A stretch of DNA of 64,000 nt from Galeruca laticollis (Eukaryota > Arthropoda > Insecta > Coleoptera > Chrysomelidae): NCBI GenBank assembly GCA_963921935.1, contig OY998180.1:209974744-210038743 (forward strand). The letters run 5' to 3'. The notes beneath the pieces were generated by a model that had not been told where the DNA came from, searched no databases, and worked only from the letters and a program-made list of their open reading frames with translations. Shown in pieces: positions 43,262-55,284 of this stretch. The position numbers and the translations under genes are program-made. Numbering within the stretch: position 1 is the first letter of the stretch; every line of letters starts with the position of its first letter.

Positions 43262-44680
43262 TTATCTTGAAAAACCAGAGTGAGAAGAGATATCGCTTTC
43301 TTCGTCTGTTGATGTTAGGTCAGCTTCTTCCGTCAATTTTTTCTTAATCCTTGTTATATTATTTTTTACAGATGTGTTATCGATGTTTTTATGAACGAAT
43401 GTAAGTAGATTTTTCAGATTGTGTAAGTCGTTGGTGTAATTTTTTGCTATGCTTGCAGCATGCTTAGACCCAGATGCATTTATTATAAAATCACATAATT
43501 CGGTAAAGTTCATAAAATTTGGTGGTTTGAAAGTAACTAGGAGATCTTTTATAGGTTCTAAAAAGTGAGTTAATTCTTCTGCGTTTTTCTTAGTTTTACA
43601 TTTTTTTGAAGATTTCGGACGTCTAAAAGATTCTTCATCAGGTTTTTGGTTTTCTAAATCAGGTGAAGTAGAGATTTGACGTTTACAAGCTGCAGAAATC
43701 GTCTTAGTTTGTTCAGATTCGTTAGGAATGTCAAGTGATAAATTTGATTGCCTTTGCGATTGCTCTGGGGATTTGGTAATTTCAAGTGATGTGTTTGATG
43801 GCTTATCTAATGGATTAAAATCTGGCTCCATATCTAGATTTGTTATACTTATATGGTTGTTAGAGCATTCCCTTACGTTAGGAACCATGAGGTTATCTTG
43901 ATTAGAAATGCAGCTTGAATGTGAATGTGCAAGAGTAGGGATATCTGTTGGTTTAACTTTATTTGTGGATACTGGAGATTTGGGAGTTGAGTCCAGTAAT
44001 ACCATATTTGGAAGTAATTTAGAGTGAGAACAATTATTTGCAGTGTGACCAGGTTGTTTACAAGTAAAACAGACATTGTCTAAAGATAGGAATATTCGGT
44101 AAGATGTATTATCATAATTGAAGTCCAGAAATTCAGGTATTATGATTTGATCAGGAGGAGAGATGTAAATATGTCTACGAAAACTATAAATGTGTTTATA
44201 TTCCGGATTTTGTGTGCCAATCTTAAGGAAATTCAATCGAGTTTCCAAATTCAGTCCCATATTAACAAGCTCAGCTTCAATGATGTTATGTGGTACGGAG
44301 GGACACACATTTGAAATAATCAATCGTATGTTTGGGTTTAGTAATCTTCGTGCTTGAATACGTTGATGGTTAACTGTGATAATTCCATTATTAGTAGATA
44401 CGAAGTCGTTAACAATTTTTTCATTGGTGAGGTAAATACATATTCTATTGTTAGAAATCCGAGAAGCGAACAAAATATTTTTTGGCGTAATTATATCTCC
44501 CACCGCATATATATATTCTTCCAATTTTGTATTGTCCAGTGCATTAAATACAATTGCTTGCTGTTTTTTGGGGAAGGTTGAATTGCTTTGGCTGGCTATA
44601 TATGAATAAGGCAGTGATGATGTGCTTGCTATGTTCTGAACTCCCCCATTTGAAGTTCCTAACGGCGGATATTCATCCAT
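43262..44680 (-). CDS. ORF1 (Gag-like nucleic-acid-binding protein) of the I-type LINE
   Basis: The 472-codon frame is fully open. It starts at an ATG (MDEYPPLGTSNGG) and is followed 5 bases later by ORF2. Proteins of this kind bind the LINE RNA and take it to the nucleus. Residues about 50-190 resemble an RNA-recognition-like fold (NILFASRISNNRICIYLTNE..; RLIISNVCPSVPHNIIEAEL). A zinc knuckle, CFTCKQPGHTANNC (C-x2-C-x4-H-x4-C), lies near residues 203-216. The C-terminal half is Ser/Pro-rich, then helical and Lys-rich (residues 370-460). The intact frame beside a gutted ORF2 suggests a young copy, or selection on ORF1 alone. Confidence 0.8.
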   Translation of the reverse strand: MDEYPPLGTSNGGVQNIASTSSLPYSYIASQSNSTFPKKQQAIVFNALDNTKLEEYIYAVGDIITPKNILFASRISNNRICIYLTNEKIVNDFVSTNNGIITVNHQRIQARRLLNPNIRLIISNVCPSVPHNIIEAELVNMGLNLETRLNFLKIGTQNPEYKHIYSFRRHIYISPPDQIIIPEFLDFNYDNTSYRIFLSLDNVCFTCKQPGHTANNCSHSKLLPNMVLLDSTPKSPVSTNKVKPTDIPTLAHSHSSCISNQDNLMVPNVRECSNNHISITNLDMEPDFNPLDKPSNTSLEITKSPEQSQRQSNLSLDIPNESEQTKTISAACKRQISTSPDLENQKPDEESFRRPKSSKKCKTKKNAEELTHFLEPIKDLLVTFKPPNFMNFTELCDFIINASGSKHAASIAKNYTNDLHNLKNLLTFVHKNIDNTSVKNNITRIKKKLTEEADLTSTDEESDISSHSGFSR

Positions 44681-44947
44681 TTTTAAGTAATGACATGGAC
44701 CTGCCTGTTAAGTGCGGCCCTGTCTTCCTTTGGAATTTACAGATAACCGATGGTAATTAGGTATGGAATGTATATATTTATGACTATGTGACGATACAAA
44801 AAGTTTTTGTTTTACCTTGTAAATGTTCTTGTTTGTTTTGGTTCACTTTGAAATATACACTAATTACTTTTTAACTACTAATTAAATCGTTTCGGAGCGC
44901 ACAACTGTTCTGTACAAAGGTTCGACACCGAATCCAAAATGAGTATT

Positions 44948-46679
44948 ATTATAATTACTTTACTGGTATTGATATTATTACTATGATGATTGATATTAAT
45001 CAAATAAGCGTACAGTTAATAATCTGGCTGATGATCAATATAATGTTTTTATAGTAAGTGTGATAATTTTGGTAATTGTAATAATCTGTTTAATAGTTAA
45101 CGTTTAAAGAATAACTTAATTACGACTGGGTATTATATAGAAGTTCAAAGTTATCAAATAAAACCATGAAAATAAAGTCTATCTCTGATAGTATTAAACC
45201 ATTAACTTTTTTTAATTGAGTTAATGCTAGTATATACCAACCTTATGCACAACAATTGATTACTAGAATGATTGAGTATCCTATGAAAAAACTACACAAC
45301 TTACCTGTTCGATCTAAATACGTTCCTAATTAATATACTCATTTTAGTGAGAGACTTTGCCGCTTTTGATATAATTTTTAAATATTTTTGGGATCACCTT
45401 TTTATTAGATACCTACTTATTTTTTATACCGATAGATAATCGAAGGAGTAACGGGTCAATACATTGCATATTATGAATACTTGTCCAGGAAAAAAGCTAC
45501 CCAGAGTGGTTCTGGTCCTGTTGGTCCAAATAAACTGGTTACTCCATGATACTGATACACTACTCGGGTATATTGACAAAATAATCGTAAAATCGCAGTA
45601 CCCATACCCATTTACAAATATCATTTTGATCACAATTCTGACCAAAACAATTAGTGAGGAATTTCCCGCGTGAATCTACTTTACTTCATAACTTTCGTGA
45701 TTAAAACAATCACTCTGGTGATAGACTTTCCCGCGCGAAATATTCTTCTTTATCATCTAGAAGAGAAGTTGTCAGCTTTCCCATAAAATACCTATGCAGA
45801 CCTATTTATTTTATTTTGTAGTCCTATTCATATTTATAATTTCTGTTTAATTACATAAACACGTCTTTTTTTCTCTAGTTCTTTAGAAAATAACAATCCG
45901 ATATCGATTTAATTTTGATGTATTCGCGGCTTGGAATGTATTTTAAAACATAATTCCCAAGAAAACAATAGAAAAGGTTTGTCTTTATCATTAATTGAGG
46001 GCGGGCCGAGGGTCTTTCACTAAAAGAAGATCAAAGAAAAAAAGCTCGTAATGGTAAAATCTTATAAAATAGCATACGATTACCAAAAGAGTATTTCGAT
46101 GTTACATTTTTATTTTGGTAGTACCACCTACCTACCTATATTATGTAAGGTGTACCTACCTAACTATTAACAAAACTAAAGGAGTAGTACCTAAGTAGAA
46201 CATTCATTGCAGTTATAATTAATGAAAGTTGCCTTAAAACGCGAAAACGCCAAACATTAATAAAATCATGTGTATCCCCTTTTATTGTTAAAAGGAAAAA
46301 TGGCAACATCATACATCACGAGACACATTTCTGGCGCTATTCACGGTAGTGTCGTCGTAGAACGTAAGATACTGTAGATTAAGATTCCTGTTTTATTGTG
46401 ATTGTGTTATGTGTATTGCCATAAATAATCATAATTTGGGGTAAGTGTTTTAATCACTTATAAACCTATCATATCATGGTAAAAAGTTTAGTATTTAATC
46501 ATCAGGAATAATAAATCTAACCAAAAAGTTTAGGAATAGGAACTGACTTTTACCTAATAAGTGCATGCGTTAAATAGAAAACTCTGACATCTTAAAAAGT
46601 ATGTAGAAACTGTTTGATTTATAGGTAGAATTTCATATTTCTTACCATTTAAAGAAGAAAAAACTTGAGTTAGGCTATC
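44948..46679. other. No gene recognised
   Basis: AT-rich sequence with chance open frames only. Confidence 0.4.
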
Positions 46680-47520
46680 TGTCTATATACAGTGTGTCCC
46701 AGGATGGATCTAACTACACTTACAAGTATTTGTTTTTAGTTTTAGAGAAAAGACCATTCTTTATAAAGTTTTGCTGGTTCTGAAAGTCTTTAGTCATATC
46801 CAAAATAACTATAACATACAGGTTTTGCCTCAATTTAATGAACCTCCTTGATATCTACTCTATACTTGTAAACTTATATGTTTTTAATTTTAGAAAAAAT
46901 ACTATTCTTTATAAAACGTTCATCTCGTTTTAAAAAAATCTTCATCCATATTGAGAATGTGGGTATAATATACAGGTGGTCTCTGGATGGACCTAACTTA
47001 CAAACTGTTAATCTTTTTAATTTTATAGAAAAATCATTTTTTATGGTTATTTTATTTGTTCTGAAAGAAGACCAGAGCCATATTCACAATAGCTGTATAA
47101 AATACAGGTAGTGGAGAAAATGTGAAATTTCATTTCATCATTAAATTAGTAGGTACCTCTATAATACAAACACAGACATTCTGGATGTGGCTAAGAGCTG
47201 CTCTTCAGAACAATTAAAGCTATTTATAAAGAAATGATTTTGTTTCTAAAACTTAACATATCTTATACTTACAAGTTGTTAGGTTCATCCGGGGACAACC
47301 TGCATGTTATGGACATTCTGAATACGGCTGAGGACTTTCCCAAAAAAATTTTTATAAACAATGATTTTTTCCTAAAATTATAAATACCAAAGTTTGTAAA
47401 TAGGTACATCCTGGACAACCTCTTTGTTATACAGATATTCTGAATATGGCTAAGGATTTCTCAGAACAAGAAAAACCATGACATGGAGCTTTATGGAACA
47501 GCAATTTTTTCGATTCAAAA
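46680..47520. repeat. Degenerate inverted repeat with internal tandem units
   Basis: Blocks such as TACAGGTGGTCTCTGGATGG, ACCTAAC at 46970 recur, diverged, at 46690 and 46810. They recur inverted at 47285 (GGTTCATCCGGGGACAACCT) and 47404 (CATCCTGGACAACCT). Nearby TTCTGAATATGGCTAAGGA and its reverse are also shared. Units are about 130-150 bases. The centre is near 47150. It is old and without coding capacity. Confidence 0.55.
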
Positions 47521-48060
47521 CAAATAATCAATATGCCAAAGTTCATGTTTTTCATGAATCTTTAAGCAAGAAAAATAAAGAAAAATAAGCAAATAATATT
47601 TTTTATTCATCTTCCATTATATAACTATTATTATTATCCTCTCCATCCATCCTCTCATCGTTGTTGAAAGGAAGCTTACAATAGGTGGGACTTTATAGAT
47701 CTCCAGGACCTCGACAAGCCAGGAATGAGGTACGCTATTAGTATTGTATTAGTATTTTTGTTATTATTATTTCACGTATCCTCAATTATGCAAATGGAAC
47801 TAAATAAACTTAGTGAATTGAATTGATGATTTTGATATTTTAAAGACAGCAGATACACACTGTATTTATTGATTAATGTAATAAATTATTGGTTCAGTCA
47901 TACTAAGATATTACTATGAGATTATTTTCTTTAATTTCGCCAAATTATTATTTCTCTAGTGCTCAATCCGTTATTTGGGTGTATAAATTAATTTTATCAG
48001 TTGTGAATTGTGAATATAGGCTTCATTTGGCAAACCTATCCTAATCATATTCCGATTAAC
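47521..48060. other. No gene recognised
   Basis: AT-rich sequence with nothing I can support. Confidence 0.4.
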
Positions 48061-48350
48061 TTATTTAACAAAATGATAAGATTAATCAGCAATTATGATC
48101 AATTAGTGGTCAACAGAGATTGATTTTATCATGTTTTTCTGATTAAATTAATTAATCAAATAATTATATTAATCCCAACAATGATCGTTTAGTGGTATGT
48201 AGTGACTAATTTTATCATTTTACTTTGATCAACTTGATTAACAGGATAATTGGATTGATCTCCAACAATGATCATTGAGTGATATGTAGTGATTAACTTT
48301 AATATTTTAGAATAATCCGATTGATCTCCAACAATGATCAGTTACTATCG
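48061..48350. repeat. Degenerate tandem repeat (65-87 bp units)
   Basis: A block with CCAACAATGATC, then AGTG.TATGTAGTGA and TTAA.TTT, recurs near 48175, 48262 and, truncated, near 48327. A diverged version precedes it near 48095. Confidence 0.55.
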
Positions 48351-48929
48351 TCTGCAGATATTAACATTGACGTTTTGTCATATTGTTTCAATCTCCAATG
48401 TAATTGAATTAGATTTTACACGTCTTCACATCAATCCTACCGTTTGATTGTAACAATTTCGAAATATAAGTAGATTAATAACTTTATGTGATTGTACCAA
48501 TATTTGAAGATTAGTCGATTACCTGAGACTGAATGTATTAATCTCATTGCGTATCGGCTGACTTTTAATCATCATAACCATTAATTCAATTCACCTTTTA
48601 ATTAAATAATGGCTACTTTTTCGTTCAGTGAAGTGCTAAGAATTTAGCGATAACACACACAGAATACTCAAAACCGAAATAGGAAGATATATAGAAGAAA
48701 ATATTATAAATCGGAAACACTTTCGCTATTGAAATAACGAAATTATAAACTGTGTTATTCCAAATCACATAGAAAGTTATCTAAAAAACATAGTTTGGTC
48801 AAAAACTCAAAAAGAAAACTAAAATATTTCTTCATAAAATACTATCAGTATGTATCAGTACACCAAAATAATCTATAAATTGTCGTGCAACAAAAAGAAC
48901 GTGTTTTACTCACATCGGAATACAGGGAA

Positions 48930-49890
48930 GATAAAAACAACTAAAGCGTATACTGAGAACAAAAACGCTACCAAGCAAAAAGATAATTTCTCAGTATACA
49001 CACAACAAATAAAGGCACTGCTACAAAATAATCTGAATTCAAAATTTGCCCGAAGCAAGGAAGTCCAGAAAATATTTGAGCAATACAGGGACTATAAAAA
49101 TAAAGCGTATACTGAGAACAAAAACGCTATCAAGCAAAACATAATTTTTCAGTACACACACAACAAATAAAGGGACAGCTACAAAATAATTTGAATCCAA
49201 AATTTGCTTGAAGAAAGGAAGTCCAGAAAATATTTGAGCAATACAGGGACTATAAAAATAAAGCGTATACTGAGAACAAAAACGCGATCAAGCAAAACAT
49301 AATTTCTCAGTACACACACAACAAATAAAGGAACTGCTACAAAATTATCGAAATCCAAAATTTGCCTGATGCAAGGATGTCCAGAAAATATATGAGCAAT
49401 ACAGGGACTATAAAAATAAAGCGTATACTGAGAACAAAAGCGCTATCAAGCAAAACATAATTTTTCAGTACACACACAACAAATAAAGGGACTGCTACAG
49501 AATAATCTGAATCCAAAATTTGCCTGAAGAAAGGAAGTCCAGAAAATATTTGAGCAATACAGGGACTATAAAAATAAAGCGTATAGTGAGAACAAAAACG
49601 CGATCAAGCAAAACATAATTTCTCAGTACACACACAACAAATAAAGGAACTGCTACAAAATTATCGAAATCCAAAATTTGCCTGATGCAAGGATGTCCAG
49701 AAAATATATGAGCAATACAGGGACTATAAAAATAAAGCGTATACTGAGAACAAAAACGCTACCAAGCAAAAATATAATTTCTCAGTACACACACAACAAA
49801 AGAGATAAGGGACTACTACAAAATTAACTGAATTCAAAATTTGCCTAAAGCAAGAAATTTCAGAAAATATTTGAGTATAAAGGTCGTTCC
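48930..49890. repeat. 158-bp satellite array, about six units
   Basis: The landmark AGCGTATACTGAGAAC starts at 48945, 49104, 49262, 49420, 49578 and 49736, so the period is 158 bp (159 for the first). Each unit also contains TTCTCAGTA.ACACACAACAAA and GAAAATAT.TGAGCAATACAG. TACTGAGA and TTCTCAGTA are inverted within the unit, as are AGCGT and ACGCT, so a stem of about 50 bases may form. Units differ by a few bases; alternate units look more alike (49262 with 49578). The length suggests a satellite in phase with nucleosomes. The open frame at 48850-49170 is a by-product. Confidence 0.85.
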
Positions 49891-51649
49891 AAACTAAACT
49901 GAATTCTAAAGGTGCATAGAGCAAGAAAATCTCAGAAAATTTGAAACATTCACGGAAGTTTGTTCTCTACAGAACAGAATTTTTGGCGTTTCAAGAACCC
50001 AAAAACAAAAGAGATACGATAAACACAAATATAATACACAATTATATTATGCACAACATAAGAGAAAGATACAAAATAATGTACTCAAGATACATAAAGA
50101 GATAAAGCAAAGGCATAAGAGAGAAATATATTATGTGCTTTTGCACATCGGTAACTATAACAAAAAATAATATATAGAGGTACCATGACATATACGAGAG
50201 TAGAAAAGTAAATTCTACTATATATAGACACAAAACGTACTTGTGATCAAACACAATTGTTGACAACAAAAAATACCCAAGATATATTGTGATATTAAAT
50301 CAAAATTAAGATAAAAAAATAATCACGTCAAGAAATATTATCCGAAAAAACCCAAACTAATCAGAATCACAAGTAGATCTGATTCACAAATCGTAATTAT
50401 GGCCAGATAAATTTGGATCAACAGGGTGTTGATCAGAAAACTCATCATCAGGAAGATCTACGTAAACACATAAAAGGTGACTGCAAAGTAATTAAAGTAA
50501 CAACTGTAAATTAAAGATATGAAATTTACCAATGTTACTTATGAGTGACCCTGTATACTAAATATATCAAAAAGGAACGACAGATTTGCAATAATTTTTA
50601 AAATCAATTAACACGAGAAGTTTTTTAAGATACTAGAATAAAATATCAAAACATATCAAACGTTATCAAAGTTATTAACTACTACAACTTTCTTTTCAAG
50701 ACAGAAAAACGATTAGTAGACAAATTCCTTAATGTCAACAACTATCTCAAACATACTTAATTAACTCCACGAAACACAAAAAAACTGACCATCATAAAAC
50801 CTGTAATATCTTCCTGACGAAAATAACAAATAAGGAGACGATATGAACTTTCGAAGCAAATTTTATCATAAAATTGCGTCTATTAAAATGTGAAATATTA
50901 CTGGAATAAAAATTTTAGCTAAAGTAATCAAAAAAGTTGATAATTGAAAGTAAATAAACTTTTACTATAGATTTACCACACCATCTCAGTAATCATCAAA
51001 AAATACAATTAACCAAGCGCCATTTTATAAGGTTTTACAGTTAAAGTACTAACTATTGTATAAAGAATTTAAAAAAATTATTATTTATATTTTATTATAT
51101 TTTTTTAATATATTTTTCATGGGTCAAAAGTACCCAAATTTGAGATTTTTCGAACCTTTGAAAATTCATATCTCTAAAAATATCAACTTTATCGTGAAAA
51201 GTCATAGGATCTTTTTTATTTGTATTTCAATAAAGAATATAAAAAAAATTTGTCCGGTTGAAAAATAACAATTTCTACCAATTGTTTAAACAATTTCGGT
51301 TTAAACAATATGGCACTAGGTTGCCCCATGGCAACATTCATTTATATCATCAGTAGGGCAATTCAAAGAGGATCGCATAAAAAAATTGAGGTGGAATAGT
51401 TTTCGGTACTCATGCGCCGATTACTCCTGGACTAATTGTATGTATTGTTAATATTATATATTATTTATTTTTATTATATTTGACCCTTTCTCTTGGATGG
51501 TTCTGTGGGGCTCTTTTTATTATATAGACAACGTAGTTTTTATTTAATTTAATTATTCTTTTGAGTTTTGAAAATATAGAAACCAAACAAATTATAAAAA
51601 AATATATCTAATAATTACTAAAAAAACTTACTCTGTATTCTATTGTCTT
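49891..51649. other. No gene recognised
   Basis: AT-rich DNA. No supported coding region, RNA or repeat is seen. Confidence 0.4.
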
Positions 51650-51800
51650 CATTTTAATTTCCTTAGTCCATTCTTACACTAATACTTTACGTTTGTTGTC
51701 CGTATTTAAATTTCCTTAGTCCACTCTCTCACTAATACTTTTTCTTTATTGTCCGTATCTAAATTTGTTTAGTATACTCTTTCACTAATATTTTTTGTAG
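51650..51800. repeat. About 53-bp tandem repeat, three units
   Basis: The block TTTCCTTAGTCCA..CTCTCACTAATACTTT..TTTGTTGTCCGTAT recurs near 51657, 51710 and 51762 with small changes. Confidence 0.7.
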
Positions 51801-52921
51801 TCTATCGATACTCCGAAAATTCCGAATTTAAAAGACTACTAACCGTTTATAAGTCCAGTTCCTTCAAACTATCTCCATCATTACTTATTCTTAATTCTTC
51901 CATATGTATATGTATTTCACTTTAAATTTTTTTATTAATAAATCACAATAATTACTTTCTTACTTACAAAATGTTTTAAACAGTTTTCAACTAAAATTTA
52001 CGGAAAAGAACTTGACAATGCTTCCGCATGATCACATAGATTCGTACACTCTATTTCAATTCAACAAAAACAACGTTTTTGTTTTTTTGTTTCTACGTAA
52101 AAAGCTTGTTTAACCAATCAAATGTCATAATGTGTTCATAGTGTACTAACTAATTTTTTATTTTCGAATATTTACTCTTTTTATTAATGCTTTTTATTAC
52201 TACTTTTCAAATTAATTCTAAAATTCACTTACATAATACTTTTTAACATTTCACAATTGTTGATATTATAAAATTTCATATATTTTATTCCAGCTGACAG
52301 TTTTCAAGTTTGTGACATTGACTCATCGATATACTTCAGAGAGAAGTATCACTCATAGTCAATTAACGACCTTAATAGAGTTACATATGTCAATTATATT
52401 ATCTATTAAAACTATCTGCAATATATCCGTTTTTCTTTAGAATTCAGTAAAAATATTATACATTATAATCAAGTGCGTAGAAAAAGTATAGACCTAGCAT
52501 CTGATTAATAATATCGCGATTGATTTGAATACATCATTAAATTCTCTAACAATGGACAACAAATACATCCATTTTCCTGGTGTGACACCGCTGTGTAAAT
52601 GCAATCATGAAATTTCCAGTGGCGTACGGATTTGATAATTTTTGAGAATATTCTCAACTTAAAAATAGATGTGGGATAGAAATTCTGTCGAATTACATAT
52701 TGTAAAGAGAGTATTGAACTATTGTTCAACGCCACAATTATAAAATATACCATTTTGACGGAGTAGTCAAATGTGGCATGGCTCTTATTGAATGTATCCT
52801 TGACAAAATTGTATGTTCTCTGTGAATAGACAGATAGATAGATATGGATTATAGACGCATCGGTATCTATGACCTTTTAGCGTCTTTACTATATGTGATA
52901 TTATATGAGTGTTTTCTTATT
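51801..52921. other. No gene recognised
   Basis: AT-rich sequence. The small minus-strand open frame at 52505-52753 has no motif I know. Confidence 0.4.
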
Positions 52922-54543
52922 TTATATTAACCGGTATAAGTTGGTATCTTTTAAGTATCCTAGTAGTGGTTCTAAGTGTTTATCTGAGAAAACTAATTTG
53001 ATATTCGTAGGTAGATTATATTTGATTCTATATGGTGTATATTTCCTGCTATGCATAATTATATGTTTAACGGTAATTGTAGAGTTACAGGTCTCACATA
53101 AAGGTGGTTCTTCCGCTGATAGTAAATATTCATGAGTTAACTTTGTGTGTCCAATTCTTAGTCTTGTGAGAACTATCTTATCTTTTCTGGGTAGGTTATG
53201 CATTTGCCTTTTGTTAAAGTGAGTGTCTTTGATTTCGTAGAGTTTATTGTCTCCTTCTTGAAGGTCCCACTCTAACTGAATTAGGTTCGTAGTTAGTTTA
53301 ACTGATTGATTGTTCAGATCTTTTAGGTTTAGTACATTTATCATATTTGTGGTATGCATTTGTTCTTTCGCCAGGAAGTCTGCCCTATCATTGTCTTTAA
53401 TACCTATATGACTAGGGATCCAAAGGAATATGATTTCTTTATTTTTAATTTTTGCTTTCTCTAACTAATATTTTATTTCCCTGTCGAGAGAGTGACCTGG
53501 GTTGTATGCTTTAATAGAGTCAAGTGAGCTCAAGGAGTCTGTTGCTATCAGCCATTTGCGATGATCAGTAGTTGTGATGAAATCTATTGCTTTTTGTATT
53601 GCAAATAGTTTTGCTGTAACTATTTCAGTTCATTTATGGAGGCTGAAACTGTTTTCTGATGTTTTTGTGTGATAAGCGGCGCCTACTTTTTCATTCGATT
53701 TGGAGCCATCTGTGTCTATAATTTGATGTTCTTTGTAGTTTTCTATCATCTGATGAAATTTTTGTTTGAACAGTATAGGATGTGTGCATAAGACTAGACC
53801 AAGTTGAGTCTACGTTGAATTTCTTTATATCGATAATTTGCTCCAGGTTTGTATTTTTTTGTTTGTGGGTTGTATATTTGGATAACGGACATTGAAAAAT
53901 TTGTTGAAGGAAGGATGTTTTTTTTAAATGTTAAGGAGTTTGCATATTTAATAGTAAGTAGCATCCGTCGGTGTTCTGGTTGTGTTACTTCTGCTTCACA
54001 GTAGATACTGTTAATGGGGCTTGTGTGGAATGCTCCTATGGCCATTCGAATAGCAGAGTTCTCTAATGGGGCAAGTTTTTGTAGGTAACTTTTTGGGGCA
54101 GATGACTATGCTCTGGAACCATGATTTTTGAAGTTTAGTGTTGAGTCGAAGGTGAGGCCTATAAATTTGTGGTGTGTATTACTCTGAATGTATTGATTGT
54201 TGAAGGCGTCTTGTAGATCAATTTCAAAGCCTATTAGATGATCGTTAGTAGTTTCTATATTTCCGACAATGGTGACTGCAAGAGCCTCTAAGTTGGTGTT
54301 GAGGTTTATCTTTTTATAGGGATAATTTTCTTTTATGAGTAGAGCTACGCCTCCTGAGGCTCTGAGGAAATCAGTGCGGTCTCTTATCTCTATATTGAAA
54401 CCTGCTATTTTAAGTTGGTCAGTGGTTTTAAGATTGGTTTCTTGAATGGAAAGTACGTGGGGATGGTGTGTATTGGTAAGTAGTTTGAGTTCTTCTGGGT
54501 GATTTTTAATACCGTTTATGTTCCAGTGGATTAACTTATTCAT
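52922..54543 (-). pseudogene. I-type LINE ORF2 lacking its polymerase core
   Basis: The frame begins MNKLIHWNINGIKNHPEELK with endonuclease motifs (SIQETNLK, ASGGVALLIKENY). After about 115 residues it jumps to a late region (FIGLTFDSTLNFKNHG; APLENSAIRMAIGAFHTSPI). RNase H follows, with stops and shifts: TDGSKSNEKVGAAYHT, ATDSLSSLDS and WIPSHIGIKDNDRADFLAKE. The C-terminus has RKDKIVLTRLRIGHTKLTHE and a Cys pair CETCNS. The catalytic FADD region and most of the reverse transcriptase are absent. The natural stop lies near 52922. It belongs to the same broad group as the LINE at 43 kb, but to another family. Confidence 0.8.
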
Positions 54544-55100
54544 TTTTATTGGGTTTATTTAGGTTACGATCTTTAGAGCTGTTGCGACTGGAAGAGGTAT
54601 TTTTCGAGGATAAAGAGGAAGAGGTTTTTTCTCTGTTTAAGGTAATGTGTTTGTCATTTGTTTCGCTTGTGATTTTGCTGCTAGAGGTAGCACTTAAGAC
54701 ATTTTTGGGAAGAGGTGGATTTTGTTTTTTGTGGTGATTAATTTTCGGTGGGATTTTAACGGGTTGGAAGGGAGGTGGGTTCGTTTGTTGGGATTGTCGG
54801 GAAGGGTTATTGGTTTTTAGGGAGGATGTTAGGGGGTTGGGTTTAGGGGTCTGGGATGAGGTTGATGGGGTTGAAGAAATAGCGGTTTTATTACTGTCTA
54901 GTTTTTTCCTTAAGATTTCTGAAAAGGTAGTGTCGAAAGCTGGATGTTGTAGTTTGTATCTTTTTTTTGCTTAAAAGTATGGTATTTTATCTGTTACTCT
55001 GATTTTTTGTATATTAAGTACCATTTTCAATATTTGGCATCCTTTGTACCGCGGAGAATGTTCTTCTAGACAATTAACACATTGAGGGGGCGGCATTGTC
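54539..55100 (-). pseudogene. ORF1 C-terminal part of the same I-type LINE
   Basis: The minus strand encodes PPPQCVNCLEEHSPRYKGC, a zinc-knuckle end (C-x2-C..H..C). An in-frame stop follows, then a Ser/Pro/Lys-rich tail (TPSTSSQTPKPNPLTSSLK; SSKDRNLNKPNKNE). Its TAA overlaps the ORF2 start in ATGAATAA at 54543, a usual arrangement for two-ORF LINEs. The 5' part beyond 55100 is missing. Confidence 0.65.
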
Positions 55101-55284
55101 ATCTTTCAATAATATCATATGCCTCATGACTATTATTTTCTTTGCAAATCAATGTTACTTTGCATTTTCTACATCAATTTATTATATATTTTTCGAGTTT
55201 TCAGATATTAAGCACATTTTGACAATAGCACACGGTGACGGGTGGAGTATAGTCGCCCATCTCGTTATTGCTTTTTAGTTAGTT

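Larger units (their letters stand above)
42718..44934 (-). mobile_element. I-type LINE reduced to ORF1 ('half-LINE') with 13-bp duplication
   Basis: A perfect 13-bp duplication, CAAAATGAGTATT, flanks the element at 42705-42717 and 44935-44947. On the minus strand it has a 5' region (44934-44681), intact ORF1, a short start of ORF2, a join to the ORF2 end and 3' untranslated region, and an A tail of about 20 bases (42718-42737). The 3' region holds a 28-base direct repeat (42780-42835). Its 5' end is complete. It was probably copied by the proteins of a full-length relative. Confidence 0.85.

Noticed and set aside
44881..44936. GGTTCGAC near the LINE 5' end, considered as a tRNA T-arm.
   Set aside because: No matching stem, anticodon arm or acceptor stem can be drawn around it; no tRNA gene was found in the window.
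48850..49170. 106-codon open frame with a repeated Lys/Asn-rich peptide.
   Set aside because: It lies in the 158-bp satellite, whose period is not a multiple of three; later units close the frame.
48930..49890. Regular 158-bp repeats considered as a CRISPR-like array.
   Set aside because: The units have no short repeat/unique spacer structure; the whole unit is conserved, and the DNA is of an insect.
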